A DNA stretch of 64,000 nucleotides from Brevundimonas pishanensis. Its GTDB lineage: Bacteria; Pseudomonadota; Alphaproteobacteria; Caulobacterales; Caulobacteraceae. The notes beneath the pieces were generated by a model, which saw only the letters and a program-made list of their open reading frames with translations, was not told where the DNA came from and searched no databases. The position numbers and the translations under genes are program-made. Positions 15,307 through 24,860 of this stretch are shown here, in pieces (position 1 is the stretch's first letter; each line of letters opens with the position of its first letter). The DNA lies in assembly GCF_022750635.1 (NCBI RefSeq), contig NZ_JAJKBG010000003.1, forward strand, positions 124,001 to 188,000, read 5' to 3'.

Positions 15307-18249
15307 TTAGAACTGGAAGCCTACGCCGACGGCTGCACCGCCCTGGCTGCGGGTGTTGTAGGTACCCGTAGCGCGAAGGACGAAGCGGCCATCAGTGGTG
15401 TAACGCGAGTAACCAACGGCCAGAGCCTGTTCGTTACCCCAGGTCGAGACACCCATACCGACCATGTTGGCACCCGGCTCTTGTGCTTGCGGGATCGTGC
15501 TCATGGCCATGGCGGCGGCGGTACCGCCGTTGGCATCGCGGCGGTAGTCCTCAAGTTGGCCACCCAGGCGGTTGATCGCAGTATCCGTGTAGTTATTGGC
15601 CTGAAGCAGGGTGTTCGACAGACCGGCATTCAGCTGGCGAACGTTCACGGCATCCATCGGGTCGACACCGTCGGCCAGATTGGTGATGCGGTCACCGTTC
15701 ATGTTGATGCCGTTCTGGTTGATCGTCGGACCGTTGGCGATCGAGATGCTTTCCAGATTGGTCATGTTGCGGTTGACCGAAACGGTCACGCCGTCAGCAC
15801 TCTGGGTTTTGACGATGTTCTCGCCCGGGATGAACTGTGCATAGCCACCCGGCACAACGAACGACGGTTCCGGGTTGGTCGAGCCACCCGAGCCGTTGTT
15901 GCCGCCGTTGTTCGACGACGAGATCGCCGCACGCAGAGCGTCCTGAACATTGTTGTAGACCGTATCGCCGACCGCGATCTGCGCCGAGAAGGTGTTGGTC
16001 GCAGGGTCGTAGGTCGAGGTCGAGCTGAAGGCTGCGGCCAGTTGGTCGCCCAGTGCCACCAGTTGGCTGCCGTTAACAGCATGGTTGCTGGTTTGCGACA
16101 GGACGCCATCGGTGACACCGGTGATGCGACCGCTCTCGCCGTCATTGATCACCACGTTGCCGAAGCGCGGGGCGCTGGCCATCTGGACAATGACTTCGCC
16201 GGTCGAGGCATCGGTAGCGGTGCGGATGTTGCCGGCGTCATAGTTGCCAGCCGTAGAGGCATCGCCGCGGATCGACAGGGTTTGGCCGTTGGTACGACGT
16301 ACAACGCCGCCGTCATTGCCGGTGAAGTTCACGCCGATGTCGCTAGCGGCTGCCGCGACGGTGTTGTCGACGTAGTCCTTGTTCGCGATGTGGCTGCCGT
16401 CGGTGATCGGACCGGTGTATTTCGCACCCGTGCTGTCGACCGTGAAGTTCGGACCGACGTTCAGTGCATTGGTGGTGATACCCGAACCGTCAACCACGGT
16501 GCTGCCGACGGTCAGGCTATTGCCGATGGTGACATCGTCGGCCAGATCGAAGGTGACATCGTTCGAGGTGGCGGTCTTGCCGACCACGATGTTGCCATCG
16601 GTGTTCGACAGATCGATCGAGTTGCCCGTGGCGCTGGCCGTACCAACCGCGGTGGCGTTGGCACCGTCGGCGCTAATGTTCCAGCCGGCACCGGTGGTGC
16701 TGGATAGGGTGTTGAGTGCCTGGTTGGTGGCATGCAGTTGCGAGCCGTTCACCGCGTCGGTCGAGTTCGCGTCGAGGCGACCTGCGGCGACGTTGGTGAT
16801 GGTGCGCTCGTTGCCGGCCGAACCGATGCTCACCGTGCCGACCGGGGCGGTACCTGCAAAGTTGTAGGTGGTGCCTTGCAGAGTGGTCGAGGCGGTGCCC
16901 GCAGCAGCCGAAGTCGATGCATTCGAGCCCAGCGCGATGCTGTCGGCGTGGGTTGCCTGGGCGTTGTAGCCAAAGGCCATCGAACGATCGGCCGTAGCCG
17001 TCGAGTTTGCACCGTAGACCGAAGCGTAGTTGCCCGACGCGACGTTGTCCGCACCGAAGGCCTGGGAGTAGTTGCCCGTGGCCTGGTTGTTTTCGCCGAC
17101 GGCCTGCGAGTTGTCAGCCGAGGCGGTGTTGTTCAAACCGATCGCTTGGGATTGGTTGCCGGAAGCCAAGTTGTTGTTACCGAAGGCTTGCGAGTTTTCA
17201 CCGCTCGTCTCGTTGTCGGCACCGTAGGCTTGCGAGAAGTTACCAGAGGCCAGGTTGGCAATACCCATGGCCTGGGCGCGTTCACCATCGACCTGGTTAT
17301 TGGCACCGATCGCCTGCGAGTATTCGGTCGACGTATAGTTCTGATAGCCGATGGCCTGTGAGTAAGCGCCTTCGGTGATGTTTTCACCGCCCATAGCCAT
17401 CGAACGTTCGCCGTAAGCAAGGTTGCTGGTGCCGAACGCCTTTGCATACTCGCCTACGGCCTCGTTATCGTCGCCGATTGCCTGGCTTTGGGTGCCATTG
17501 GCTTGGTTGCCGGTGCCGATGGACAGGCTGTTGTTACCGTCAGCGGAGTTATTGGAGCCGATGGAAGTGCTCTCGTTGCCGATAGCGGTGACATTAGGAC
17601 CGATGGCGACTGCATCGGCACCCGTGGCCCCGTCCGAGTTGACGTTGCCCTTCGGCGTGCCGGCGTCGTTGATGCTGACATAACGGGCGGTCCCCGATGC
17701 TGCCGTCAGGTTTTGGAGAACCTGATTGGTCGCGAACAGCTGCGAGCCATTGACCGCATCGGTCGAGGCCGCATCGATGCGGCCTGCGGCAAGGTTGGTC
17801 AGTGTGCGTTCGTTACCGGCAGAGCCGATGCTGAAGGTACCGACCGGAGCGGTGCCCGCGAAGGCATAGGTGTTGCCGCCAATGGTGGTGTTGGCGGTAC
17901 CGACAACAGCGGACGTCGTTGCGCCATCACCCATAGCGATGCTGCGAGCTTCGGTCGAACGAGCATCGGCACCGAAGGCCAGACCGTTGGTGCCGTCAAC
18001 GCGAGCCCGTGTACCGACGGCGACACCCTGGTTTACGGTCGACACCGACTGGCTACCCAGAGCCACCGTGTCGGTGACATTTAGCGGAGTCGTGTTGACC
18101 AGGATGGGTTGTGCGTTCAGCGGGCTCTCTACGGAGCTAGCAAGCGTACCGGCGCGATTACCGATTGCGATGTTGCTGTTACCGTTCACATACGCACCCG
18201 CACCGTTACCCGTTGCGATGTTGTAGTTACCGGTCACGCCTGTACCCGC
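15307..18249 (-). CDS. YadA-type trimeric autotransporter, C-terminal piece (frame 3 of a split gene)
   Basis: The frame carrying the end of the adhesin, about 980 residues. It starts in the middle of a 16-residue head repeat after a single extra base at 18249-18251. It holds 15 tandem 14-residue head units, two canonical YadA neck motifs (L-T-N-L-A-A-G-R-I-D-A-A-S-T-D and I-T-N-V-A-A-G-R-L-D-A-N-S-T-D), a divergent one, stalk segments, a final D-A-V-N-V-R-Q-L-N-A-G-L neck, and the YadA membrane anchor ending V-G-V-G-F-Q-F. The anchor trimerises in the outer membrane and exports the passenger. Alone it has no signal peptide; an open extension to 18528 reads out-of-frame sequence and is not real. 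Confidence 0.85.
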   Translation of the reverse strand, partial: AGTGVTGNYNIATGNGAGAYVNGNSNIAIGNRAGTLASSVESPLNAQPILVNTTPLNVTDTVALGSQSVSTVNQGVAVGTRARVDGTNGLAFGADARSTEARSIAMGDGATTSAVVGTANTTIGGNTYAFAGTAPVGTFSIGSAGNERTLTNLAAGRIDAASTDAVNGSQLFATNQVLQNLTAASGTARYVSINDAGTPKGNVNSDGATGADAVAIGPNVTAIGNESTSIGSNNSADGNNSLSIGTGNQANGTQSQAIGDDNEAVGEYAKAFGTSNLAYGERSMAMGGENITEGAYSQAIGYQNYTSTEYSQAIGANNQVDGERAQAMGIANLASGNFSQAYGADNETSGENSQAFGNNNLASGNQSQAIGLNNTASADNSQAVGENNQATGNYSQAFGADNVASGNYASVYGANSTATADRSMAFGYNAQATHADSIALGSNASTSAAAGTASTTLQGTTYNFAGTAPVGTVSIGSAGNERTITNVAAGRLDANSTDAVNGSQLHATNQALNTLSSTTGAGWNISADGANATAVGTASATGNSIDLSNTDGNIVVGKTATSNDVTFDLADDVTIGNSLTVGSTVVDGSGITTNALNVGPNFTVDSTGAKYTGPITDGSHIANKDYVDNTVAAAASDIGVNFTGNDGGVVRRTNGQTLSIRGDASTAGNYDAGNIRTATDASTGEVIVQMASAPRFGNVVINDGESGRITGVTDGVLSQTSNHAVNGSQLVALGDQLAAAFSSTSTYDPATNTFSAQIAVGDTVYNNVQDALRAAISSSNNGGNNGSGGSTNPEPSFVVPGGYAQFIPGENIVKTQSADGVTVSVNRNMTNLESISIANGPTINQNGINMNGDRITNLADGVDPMDAVNVRQLNAGLSNTLLQANNYTDTAINRLGGQLEDYRRDANGGTAAAMAMSTIPQAQEPGANMVGMGVSTWGNEQALAVGYSRYTTDGRFVLRATGTYNTRSQGGAAVGVGFQF
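16942..17571 (-). repeat. 15 tandem 42-bp (14-residue) adhesin head units
   Basis: The protein reads S-Q-A-(I/F/V)-G-x-x-N-x-A-x-G-x-x repeated 15 times with no length change; 15 x 42 = 630 bp. This is the YadA head left-handed beta-roll motif, here very regular and rich in Gln/Asn. Confidence 0.85.
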
Positions 18250-18526
18250 CCAATAAACCTTGAGCGTTGTTGAAGAAGCCATTGACCTGGGTGCCGGTGT
18301 AGCTGCCGAGGGAAACGTTATTGTTTCCGCTGACGGTATTGCCGCTTTCCCAGCCCAGCGCCATGTTGCGCGAACCGGTGACAGTATTACCTGAACGCGT
18401 ACCGATGGCTTGGTTGTTGAAGCCGTCGACGGTGCGGCCGGCACTGTCACCGAAGGCTTGGTTGTTGTTGCCGGTGACGGTGCTGCCGGCACTGTCACCG
18501 ACAGCGATATTGCTGTTGCCGCTGAC
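18142..18526 (-). repeat. eight tandem 48-bp (16-residue) adhesin head units with one extra base
   Basis: Units read V-x-G-x-x-N-x-A-x-G-x-x-x-G-x-x. The span is 385 bp, that is 8 x 48 plus 1: the extra base falls in unit six at the C-run 18249-18251 and is the frame break between the second and third adhesin pieces. Confidence 0.85.
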
Positions 18527-20863
18527 ATTCTGGCCCGCGAAGCTACCGATAGCGAGCTGGGTGTTAGAGGTCGCGGTCGTGCCGATACCGGCCTGACGAC
18601 CGATCACAATGCTGTCCTGACCCTTCGCCTGGGTTTCGTTACCAATAGCGACAGAACGCAGGCCTTCCGCAATCGCGGCACTACCGGCTGCAATCGAGTT
18701 GTTGGCCAAAGCTTGGGAACGCTCGCCCAATGCGGTTGCCCGTTCGCCGGTGGTGAGGGTATTGGCACCCAGCGAGGTGCTCAGGCGTGCGGCCTGGGCG
18801 TTGTTACCCATGGCTACAGCCGAGTTGCCACCTGCGATGGTGTTTTGGCCGATGGCGATGCCTTCGTTGTTGTTGGCGCGCGCATTGAAGCCCAGCGCGA
18901 CGGTGTTGTTACCGGTGGAGGCGGCATCCGGACCGATGGCGATGGCATTGTTGCCGGTTGCACCATCGGAGTTGACGTTACCGGCAGCCGCGCCGGTGCG
19001 GCGGATGCTGACGTACGGAACCTTGCCTGCCGTAGCAGCAAGCGCGCTGACAGCCTGGTTCGTTGCGAACAGTTGCGAGCCGTTGACTGCATCGGTCGAG
19101 GTTGACGTCAGGCGACCTGCGGCCAGATTGGTCAAGGTACGCTCGCTACCGGCGGCACCGATGCTAACCGACGAAGTCGGGGCAACGCCGGCGAAGGTGT
19201 AGTTGGTGGTGCCGATAGTGGTGCCGGACGTGGCAACCGCAGCATCCGAGATCGATCCGGAACCCAGAGCTACGCCGTTGGCGACGTTCACTTGGGAGGC
19301 ATTGCCCAATGCGGTTGCGCCGCTGATGCCATCGGCAATGGCGACGTTGTTACCCAGCACGAAGCTGTTGTCTGCGCCCAGACCAATCGTGTTGTTGTTG
19401 CCGACGCTGTACGAGTTAGCGGCGTCGATGATGCTAGGGTCGCCGATCGCACCGGATGCATTGCCCCGCACGATATTGCCGGTACCAATAGAGATCGAGT
19501 CAGCGCCCGTAGCTTGGGCGCCTTCACCCATGGCGATGGCGCGTGCGCCGGTGGCTTTGGCGGCTTGGGTGGCGCTGCTGCCGATGGCGATTGAGCCGAT
19601 ACCCGTAGCAATAGCACCGTCGGTGGCGGGGGTGCCATTTGCATTCAAGCGGCCCGAGCCGATAGCGATGGCATAGTTGGCACCCGCTTCGGATCCGTTA
19701 CCCAGAGACATGCCACTGTCAGCAACGACCTTCGTTGCCGAGGTTCCGCTGCCTGCAAAGGAGCCGATGTTGATGTTGCCGTTACCCTGAGCATAGCGGC
19801 CGGCATAGCTACCGACCGAGACGGCGTAGTTGGTCTGGCTGATGCCACCCGCTGCCATACCCAGCGAGGTATTTTCCGAGCCCGTAACATTGTAGCCGGC
19901 AAGGAAGCCGAAGTTGGAGTTGCCGCTGCCCGTAACGTTCGAGCCAGTGTTGCCGCCACCAACAGCGGTGTTCATGGCACCGGTGACATCGCGACCCGCG
20001 TTGTAGCCGATGCCAACATTGTTCTCGCCTTGGGTGTTATAGCCAGCGCCATAGCCTACGCCCGTGCTGCGTTGGCCCGAGCTATAGGCACCGGCGTTTG
20101 TGCCAACGAACGCCGAGAAGTCGCTGCCTGCTGTGGCCGACGTACCGATAGCTACCGACTGCAGACCCGATGCCTTGGCATCGTGACCCATGGCAATCGT
20201 GCCGGTATTGGTGGCCGTAGTGTTCATGCCGATGGCGATCGAGTTGTCGCCGGTCGCACCATCTGAGTTCACATTGCCCTGTGCTGTCGGCAGAGCATTG
20301 ATGCTGACAAACTCGGATTTACCAGCCGAAGCGGCCAGCGCGTCTACAGCCTGATTGGTCGCAAACAGCTGGGAGCCATTCACGCCATCGGTCGAAGCTG
20401 CGTCGAGGCGTCCTGCGGCGAGGTTGGTCAGGGTGCGCTCGCTACCTGCCGAACCGATGCCGACCGAGCCTGCGGGGGCGGTACCAGCGAAGTTATAGGT
20501 GGTGCCGCCGATCGAAGCGGAAGCCGTGCCTACAGCCGCGTCGGCGGTAGAGCCTGCGCCAAGCGCGACGCTATTTGCGGTCGTGGTGTTGGCAGCATGA
20601 CCGATCGCTACCGACGAACTGCCTTCAGATACGGACTCTGCACCAAGGGCGATCGTATTGTCGCCGCGTGCTTTGGCACCCGCGACAGCATTACCGCCGA
20701 CGGCTATAGAGCCTACACCGGTGGCATACGGACCGACCTGGGTCATGTTCCCGGTGGCGGCATCCAGCGTAGCTGCGCCGATGGCGACCGAGTAATCGCC
20801 ACGTGCTTGTGCGCCCGTACCTACCGAGGTTGCGTAATCAACGTCGACTACATTGCCAAGCGA
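18227..20863 (-). CDS. YadA-type trimeric autotransporter, middle piece (frame 2 of a split gene)
   Basis: About 871 residues in frame from 20863 down to 18251, then a few out-of-frame codons to TAA at 18227. Content: head repeats, two canonical necks (L-T-N-L-A-A-G-R-L-D-A-A-S-T-D-G and L-T-N-L-A-A-G-R-L-T-S-T-S-T-D-A) each followed by N-G-S-Q-L-F-A-T-N-Q, and most of the 16-residue repeat block. The frame is open upstream to 21025, but that part reads Arg/Thr-rich nonsense. It lacks signal peptide and anchor, so alone it could not be secreted. Confidence 0.8.
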   Translation of the reverse strand, partial: SLGNVVDVDYATSVGTGAQARGDYSVAIGAATLDAATGNMTQVGPYATGVGSIAVGGNAVAGAKARGDNTIALGAESVSEGSSSVAIGHAANTTTANSVALGAGSTADAAVGTASASIGGTTYNFAGTAPAGSVGIGSAGSERTLTNLAAGRLDAASTDGVNGSQLFATNQAVDALAASAGKSEFVSINALPTAQGNVNSDGATGDNSIAIGMNTTATNTGTIAMGHDAKASGLQSVAIGTSATAGSDFSAFVGTNAGAYSSGQRSTGVGYGAGYNTQGENNVGIGYNAGRDVTGAMNTAVGGGNTGSNVTGSGNSNFGFLAGYNVTGSENTSLGMAAGGISQTNYAVSVGSYAGRYAQGNGNINIGSFAGSGTSATKVVADSGMSLGNGSEAGANYAIAIGSGRLNANGTPATDGAIATGIGSIAIGSSATQAAKATGARAIAMGEGAQATGADSISIGTGNIVRGNASGAIGDPSIIDAANSYSVGNNNTIGLGADNSFVLGNNVAIADGISGATALGNASQVNVANGVALGSGSISDAAVATSGTTIGTTNYTFAGVAPTSSVSIGAAGSERTLTNLAAGRLTSTSTDAVNGSQLFATNQAVSALAATAGKVPYVSIRRTGAAAGNVNSDGATGNNAIAIGPDAASTGNNTVALGFNARANNNEGIAIGQNTIAGGNSAVAMGNNAQAARLSTSLGANTLTTGERATALGERSQALANNSIAAGSAAIAEGLRSVAIGNETQAKGQDSIVIGRQAGIGTTATSNTQLAIGSFAGQNVSGNSNIAVGDSAGSTVTGNNNQAFGDSAGRTVDGFNNQAIGTRSGNTVTGSRNMALGWESGNTVSGNNNVSLGSYTGTQVNGFFNNAQGLLGGYRRDR

Positions 20864-21605
20864 CCCCGGTGCCTGCGAGGTTACCGATGCCGACATTGCC
20901 CATACCTGTAAGGTAGCGACCCGAGTTTGCACCGACGGATACGCCGTAGTTCGAGCGCGCGTTCTGGCCTGCGTACGCGCCCATCGACGTGTTCTGGGAA
21001 CCGATCGTCTGGTAGGCAGCGGCATAACCGAACGAAGAGTTCAGATCGCCGACCACGCCGGTGCCAGTGCTGCTGGAACCGAGGGCAGTGTTACGCGAGC
21101 CGACGACGTTTTGACCCGTCGAAAAACCAATAGCGGTATTGGACTCGCCGGTGGTGTTCGATCCCGCGCCAGTGCCTAGACCCGTAGAGCGGATCCCGGC
21201 TGCGCCTTGACCAGCCCCCGTGCCGACGAATGTAGAGCTATTGCCCGTCGCGGCCGAGTTATAGCCGATCGCAACCGACGATTGACCACTGGAGGTCGCG
21301 GTGTTGCCGATGGCAGTCGCGTTATTCTGGGATGCGGTCGCGCCTACGCCGATGGCGACGGTGTTACCGCCACTGGCAGTAGAGTCTGCGCCCACAGCGG
21401 TACTGGCAGATCCCGTGGCATCCGCGCTGTTACCGACTGCGGTGGTGGTGAGCTGGGTGGCAGTCGCGCCATCGCCTACAGCGACGGATCGTCCTCCAGT
21501 TGCGACGGCACCCGGCGTGACTTGCTGTGCTTGACCGGCGGTGGCAGTAGTCAGTGCGACCGTCGCAACGGCGCAGAGAAGCGCCTGCTTTTGCGAAATC
21601 TTCAT
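20838..21605 (-). CDS. YadA-type trimeric autotransporter, N-terminal piece (frame 1 of a split gene)
   Basis: ATG 21605 is preceded by GGAGTGGATT. A cleavable signal peptide (about 1-26, M-K-I-S-Q-K-Q-A-L-L, ending G-Q-A) is followed by YadA head repeats (S-V-A-V-G, T-A-V-G, S-T-A-V-G). No extended ESPR signal is present. The meaningful frame ends at the C-run 20864-20867; a further ten codons run to a stop at 20838. Removing one base there continues G-T-G-S-L-G-N-V-V-D-V-D-Y-A into the middle piece. The three pieces together would give about 2,100 residues. Confidence 0.85.
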   Translation of the reverse strand: MKISQKQALLCAVATVALTTATAGQAQQVTPGAVATGGRSVAVGDGATATQLTTTAVGNSADATGSASTAVGADSTASGGNTVAIGVGATASQNNATAIGNTATSSGQSSVAIGYNSAATGNSSTFVGTGAGQGAAGIRSTGLGTGAGSNTTGESNTAIGFSTGQNVVGSRNTALGSSSTGTGVVGDLNSSFGYAAAYQTIGSQNTSMGAYAGQNARSNYGVSVGANSGRYLTGMGNVGIGNLAGTGVAWQCSRR

Positions 21606-21790
21606 AATCCACTCCAGAAACTAATGGTTTGCTGAAGCGAACAAGCGGTCGGTTAGGGATTAGTTCCGACCAAAGTCGGTAACTTGGCCATTATTTACCC
21701 TGCTTTGCATTTTTAAATATTTGTAAAATCATGAATCTATTGTTCACCAGATTGCCTATGCGCACGAATATTAATTGAGCTTAAGCATAA
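21606..21790 (-). promoter_or_regulatory. AT-rich upstream region of the autotransporter gene
   Basis: A 185-base gap, visibly richer in A and T than its neighbours (for example around 21705-21790), between the adhesin start and the aldolase terminator. It contains a CCGAC-CAAA-GTCGG palindrome at 21667-21680. It should hold the adhesin promoter; no convincing -35/-10 pair was picked. Confidence 0.4.
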
Positions 21791-21823
21791 ATAAAAACTC
21801 CCTCGCAGTTGGCTGCGAGGGAG
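21791..21823 (-). terminator. intrinsic terminator of fba
   Basis: Perfect 11-bp stem CTCCCTCGCAG (21798-21808) / CTGCGAGGGAG (21813-21823) with a TTGG loop; on - it is followed by TTTTTAT. Confidence 0.92.
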
Positions 21824-21846
21824 CTTGAAGTCTTCGGTGTCTAATC

Positions 21847-22911
21847 TTAACCGATTTGCGGATCGAGCGAGCCCGAAGCGTAACGCTTGGCCATTTGGGC
21901 GGTGGACAGCGGCTTGATCTTGTCGGCCATGCCTTCACAGCCGAACTGCTGATAACGCTCTTGGCAGAGCTTGCGCATCGCTTCCTTGGCAGGCTTCAGA
22001 TAGTAGCGCGGGTCGAACTCTGCCGGCTTCTCGGACAGCATCTTACGGATGGCACCCGTCATGGCCATGCGGTTGTCGGTGTCGATGTTCACCTTTCGCA
22101 CGCCGTTCTTGATGCCGCGCAGGATCTCGTCGATCGGCACGCCCCAGGTCTGCGGCATGGCACCGCCATAGGCGTTGATGATGTCCTGCAGATCTTGCGG
22201 CACCGACGACGAGCCGTGCATGACGAGGTGAGTGTTCGGCAGGCGGCGGTGGATCTCTTCGATCACGTTCATGGCCAGCACTTCACCGTCCGGCTGGCGG
22301 GTGAACTTATACGCGCCGTGCGAGGTGCCCATGGCGATGGCCAGAGCGTCGACCTTGGTGGCCTTCACAAAGTCGACAGCTTGGTCCGGATCGGTCAGCA
22401 GGGCCGAGTGGTCCAGCTTACCTTCAAAGCCGTGGCCGTCTTCGGCTTCGCCCATGCCGGTTTCCAGCGAGCCCAGAACGCCCAGTTCGCCTTCAACCGA
22501 AACGCCGCACGAGTGGGCCATTTCAGTGACGCGGCGGGTGACGTCCACATTGTATTCGTACGAGGCCGGCGTCTTGGCATCTTCTTCCAGCGAGCCGTCC
22601 ATCATCACCGAGGTGAAGCCGTACTGGATAGCGGTGGCGCAGGTCGCCGGACCGTTGCCGTGGTCCTGGTGCATACAGACCGGAATGTGCGGATACAGCT
22701 CAACCAGAGCGTCGATCAGACGGGCCAGAACCACATCGTTGGCATAGGAGCGGGCACCGCGCGAAGCCTGAATGATCACCGGCGCATTGACGGCGTCGGC
22801 GGCCTCCATGATGGCCAGGCCTTGCTCCATGTTGTTGATGTTGAAGGCGGGCAGGCCGTAGTCGTTTTCAGCGGCGTGATCGAGCAGCTGGCGCAGGGTG
22901 ATGCGTGCCAT
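21847..22911 (-). CDS. fba: class II fructose-bisphosphate aldolase (Calvin-cycle subtype)
   Basis: A 354-residue zinc-dependent aldolase that cleaves or forms fructose 1,6-bisphosphate. The active-site segment C-M-H-Q-D-H-G (catalytic Asp83, zinc ligand His84) and G-T-S-H-G-A-Y-K-F are visible, and length and sequence fit the TIGR01521 subtype found in many alphaproteobacteria without a Calvin cycle. It is the last gene of the carbon block (tkt, gap, pgk, fba on -), 122 bases after pgk with a terminator between, so it probably has its own promoter. Confidence 0.95.
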   Translation of the reverse strand: MARITLRQLLDHAAENDYGLPAFNINNMEQGLAIMEAADAVNAPVIIQASRGARSYANDVVLARLIDALVELYPHIPVCMHQDHGNGPATCATAIQYGFTSVMMDGSLEEDAKTPASYEYNVDVTRRVTEMAHSCGVSVEGELGVLGSLETGMGEAEDGHGFEGKLDHSALLTDPDQAVDFVKATKVDALAIAMGTSHGAYKFTRQPDGEVLAMNVIEEIHRRLPNTHLVMHGSSSVPQDLQDIINAYGGAMPQTWGVPIDEILRGIKNGVRKVNIDTDNRMAMTGAIRKMLSEKPAEFDPRYYLKPAKEAMRKLCQERYQQFGCEGMADKIKPLSTAQMAKRYASGSLDPQIG

Positions 22912-22996
22912 CAGAGGTCTCCAGAAACGGTGTGTCTTTGAGGTCGGACTTACAGCGGGTTCGCCGTGAAGTCACGTTATACGGGTGATAAGCAAA

Positions 22997-23023
22997 GGGA
23001 CGGACACACCGGGCATCCGTCCC
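22997..23023 (-). terminator. intrinsic terminator of pgk
   Basis: GGGACGGA (22997-23004) and TCCGTCCC (23016-23023) with an 11-base loop; on - it is followed by TTTGCTT. It lies 10 bases beyond the pgk stop. Confidence 0.75.
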
Positions 23024-23033
23024 TCTAACAAAA

Positions 23034-24227
23034 TCAGGCGCGGAGCGCTTCGACGCCCGGCAGTTCCTTGCCTTCCATCCACTCGAGGAAGGCACCGCCA
23101 GCAGTCGAAACAAAGGTCATGTCGTCGACCACGCCAGCGTGGTTCAGAGCAGCGACCGTGTCACCGCCACCGGCCACAGCTGTCAGCTTGCCAGCGGTCG
23201 CCAGCGAGGCGGCTTCCTTGGCCGCAGCCACGGTCGCAGCGTCGAACGGCGGAACCTCGAACACGCCCAGCGGGCCGTTCCAGATCAGGGTCTTGGACAG
23301 ACCCATAGCGCGGGTCAGGCGGGCCACGGTTTCGGGCCCTGCATCGAGGATCAGGTCGTCAGCAGCGATACGGTCCAGCGCGCGAACGCCGTGCTCGATG
23401 CCCGGCTTGACGCCCTTGGCCACAACCACATCGACCGGCAGCAGCAGCTCACATCCCTTCTGGCGGGCTTCTTCCATGATCTCGCGCGCGGTGTCGGCGA
23501 GGTCTTTCTCGCAGAGCGAACCGCCGACATCGACACCTTGGGCGTGCAGGAAGGTGTTGGCCATGCCGCCGCCGATGGCGAGGTAGTCCAGCTTGGCGAC
23601 GAGGTTCTTCAGCAGGTCCAGCTTGGTCGAAACCTTGGCACCGCCGACGATACCGATCACCGGCTTGACCGGCGTGCCCAGAGCCTTGTCCAGAGCTTCC
23701 AGTTCGCGGCGCATGGACTCGCCAGCATAGGCCGGAAGAACGCGGGCCAGACCCTCGGTCGAAGCGTGGGCGCGGTGCGCGGCCGAGAAAGCGTCGTTGA
23801 CGAAGATGTCGCCGATTTCAGCCAGAGCCTTGGCGAAGTCTGCGTCGTTCTTTTCTTCGCCCTTTTGGAAGCGAACGTTCTCCAGCAGCACCACGCCGCC
23901 AGCGTCGGTGTCGGCCAGAGCGGTCTTGGCTTCATCGCCGATGCAGTCGTCAGCGAAACGCACCGGAGCACCTAGCAGGGCTTCCAGCGGCGCGACGACC
24001 GGCTTCAGGCTCATGGACGGCACGCGCTCGCCCTTGGGGCGGTCGAAGTGGGCCAGCAGAGCCACCTTGGCACCGGCTTCACGCAGCTTGTTGATGGTTG
24101 GCAGGGCCACGCGCAGGCGGGTGTCGTCGGTAACAGCGCCGTTCTCCATCGGAACGTTGAAGTCCACGCGGACGAGGGCGATCTTGCCGGAAAGGTCTTT
24201 AGCGTCGTCGAGAGTGCGGAAGGTCAT
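23034..24227 (-). CDS. pgk: phosphoglycerate kinase
   Basis: A 397-residue enzyme transferring phosphate between 1,3-bisphosphoglycerate and ADP. Signature V-R-V-D-F-N-V-P at 19-26, R-P-K-G-E-R, the hinge and nucleotide-domain motifs G-G-A-K-V-S-T-K and W-N-G-P-L-G-V-F-E, and the C-terminal G-G-G-D-T-V-A-A are present. ATG 24227 gives the standard N-terminus; a longer frame to 24257 is atypical. It lies downstream of gap with one lipoprotein gene between them. Confidence 0.96.
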   Translation of the reverse strand: MTFRTLDDAKDLSGKIALVRVDFNVPMENGAVTDDTRLRVALPTINKLREAGAKVALLAHFDRPKGERVPSMSLKPVVAPLEALLGAPVRFADDCIGDEAKTALADTDAGGVVLLENVRFQKGEEKNDADFAKALAEIGDIFVNDAFSAAHRAHASTEGLARVLPAYAGESMRRELEALDKALGTPVKPVIGIVGGAKVSTKLDLLKNLVAKLDYLAIGGGMANTFLHAQGVDVGGSLCEKDLADTAREIMEEARQKGCELLLPVDVVVAKGVKPGIEHGVRALDRIAADDLILDAGPETVARLTRAMGLSKTLIWNGPLGVFEVPPFDAATVAAAKEAASLATAGKLTAVAGGGDTVAALNHAGVVDDMTFVSTAGGAFLEWMEGKELPGVEALRA

Positions 24228-24281
24228 TTTTAGCTCTGGGTCAAAGCGTGATCGCATGAGCGATAGTGGACGTCGGGACAG

Positions 24282-24860
24282 CTAGTCCGGCCGTGTCGAA
24301 GGCGTTGCGGTAACGATTACAGGTGCGAGAGTGGCGCGGCGTGGCTTGAGTACCGCATCAGCCTGGGCGAGAAACTCTGGCATAGACGAGAAATGGCTAC
24401 GGTTTTCTACACCCGGCAAGCCCGGATCACAGGCAACGCCCAAGATGGAGTTTGAGGGCAGGTCCGTCATGGATGTCTCGTTGTTGAGACGTACAAGGGG
24501 CTGACCGCTCGCTGCGTAGCTGATTTGCTGCGACCTGCGATAGCGAAGTGATGAACAATCGAAATCGATGACTGTCGAGAGGACGTCGATCTTAATCCCG
24601 CGGTGTTGCATGGCGCTGGCCGTTTGGGATGTCAGCAACTCTACGACAATAAGCGCAGGATCTTGCGGGTGTTGGCCTCGAGCGACCAAGCCGTAAACGT
24701 CGAGAGGTCCATTTCCGACCACGAGCTGACCTTCGAAAGAAGTCACGGGCTCGGCTGTCAGATCGGCAATCGAGAGGTGTGGCGACTGTTGCGTGTCCTT
24801 GCTCTCAGCTTCGCAGGCCGGGAGCAAAAGCGACAACACAACAGCCGCCACAAAACGCAT
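24282..24860 (-). CDS. putative lipoprotein, surface-adhesin-E-like
   Basis: A 192-residue protein starting at ATG 24860, whose first base is the last base of the gap TAA stop (TAATG), so translation is coupled to gap. A lipobox L-L-P-A-C lies at about residues 12-16. The core V-V-E-L-L-T-S-Q-T, I-D-F-D-C-S-S-L-R-Y-R and G-V-A-C-D-P resembles the Haemophilus surface-adhesin protein E fold family seen in many small proteobacterial lipoproteins; this is a weak similarity. No role in glycolysis is suggested by its sequence. Confidence 0.65.
   Translation of the reverse strand: MRFVAAVVLSLLLPACEAESKDTQQSPHLSIADLTAEPVTSFEGQLVVGNGPLDVYGLVARGQHPQDPALIVVELLTSQTASAMQHRGIKIDVLSTVIDFDCSSLRYRRSQQISYAASGQPLVRLNNETSMTDLPSNSILGVACDPGLPGVENRSHFSSMPEFLAQADAVLKPRRATLAPVIVTATPSTRPD

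Noticed and set aside
15481..16707. 408-codon open frame on + inside the adhesin
   Set aside because: Antisense to repeat-bearing YadA sequence; Val/Asp-rich translation with no recognisable domain and no ribosome site.
16942..18526. CRISPR-like regular repeats (42 and 48 bp)
   Set aside because: The repeats are degenerate at DNA level, keep a protein pattern, and have no constant repeat with unique spacers.
18249..20867. Programmed ribosomal frameshifting in the adhesin
   Set aside because: No slippery heptamer or downstream stimulator, and two separate events would be needed; a base gain in short C-runs is simpler.
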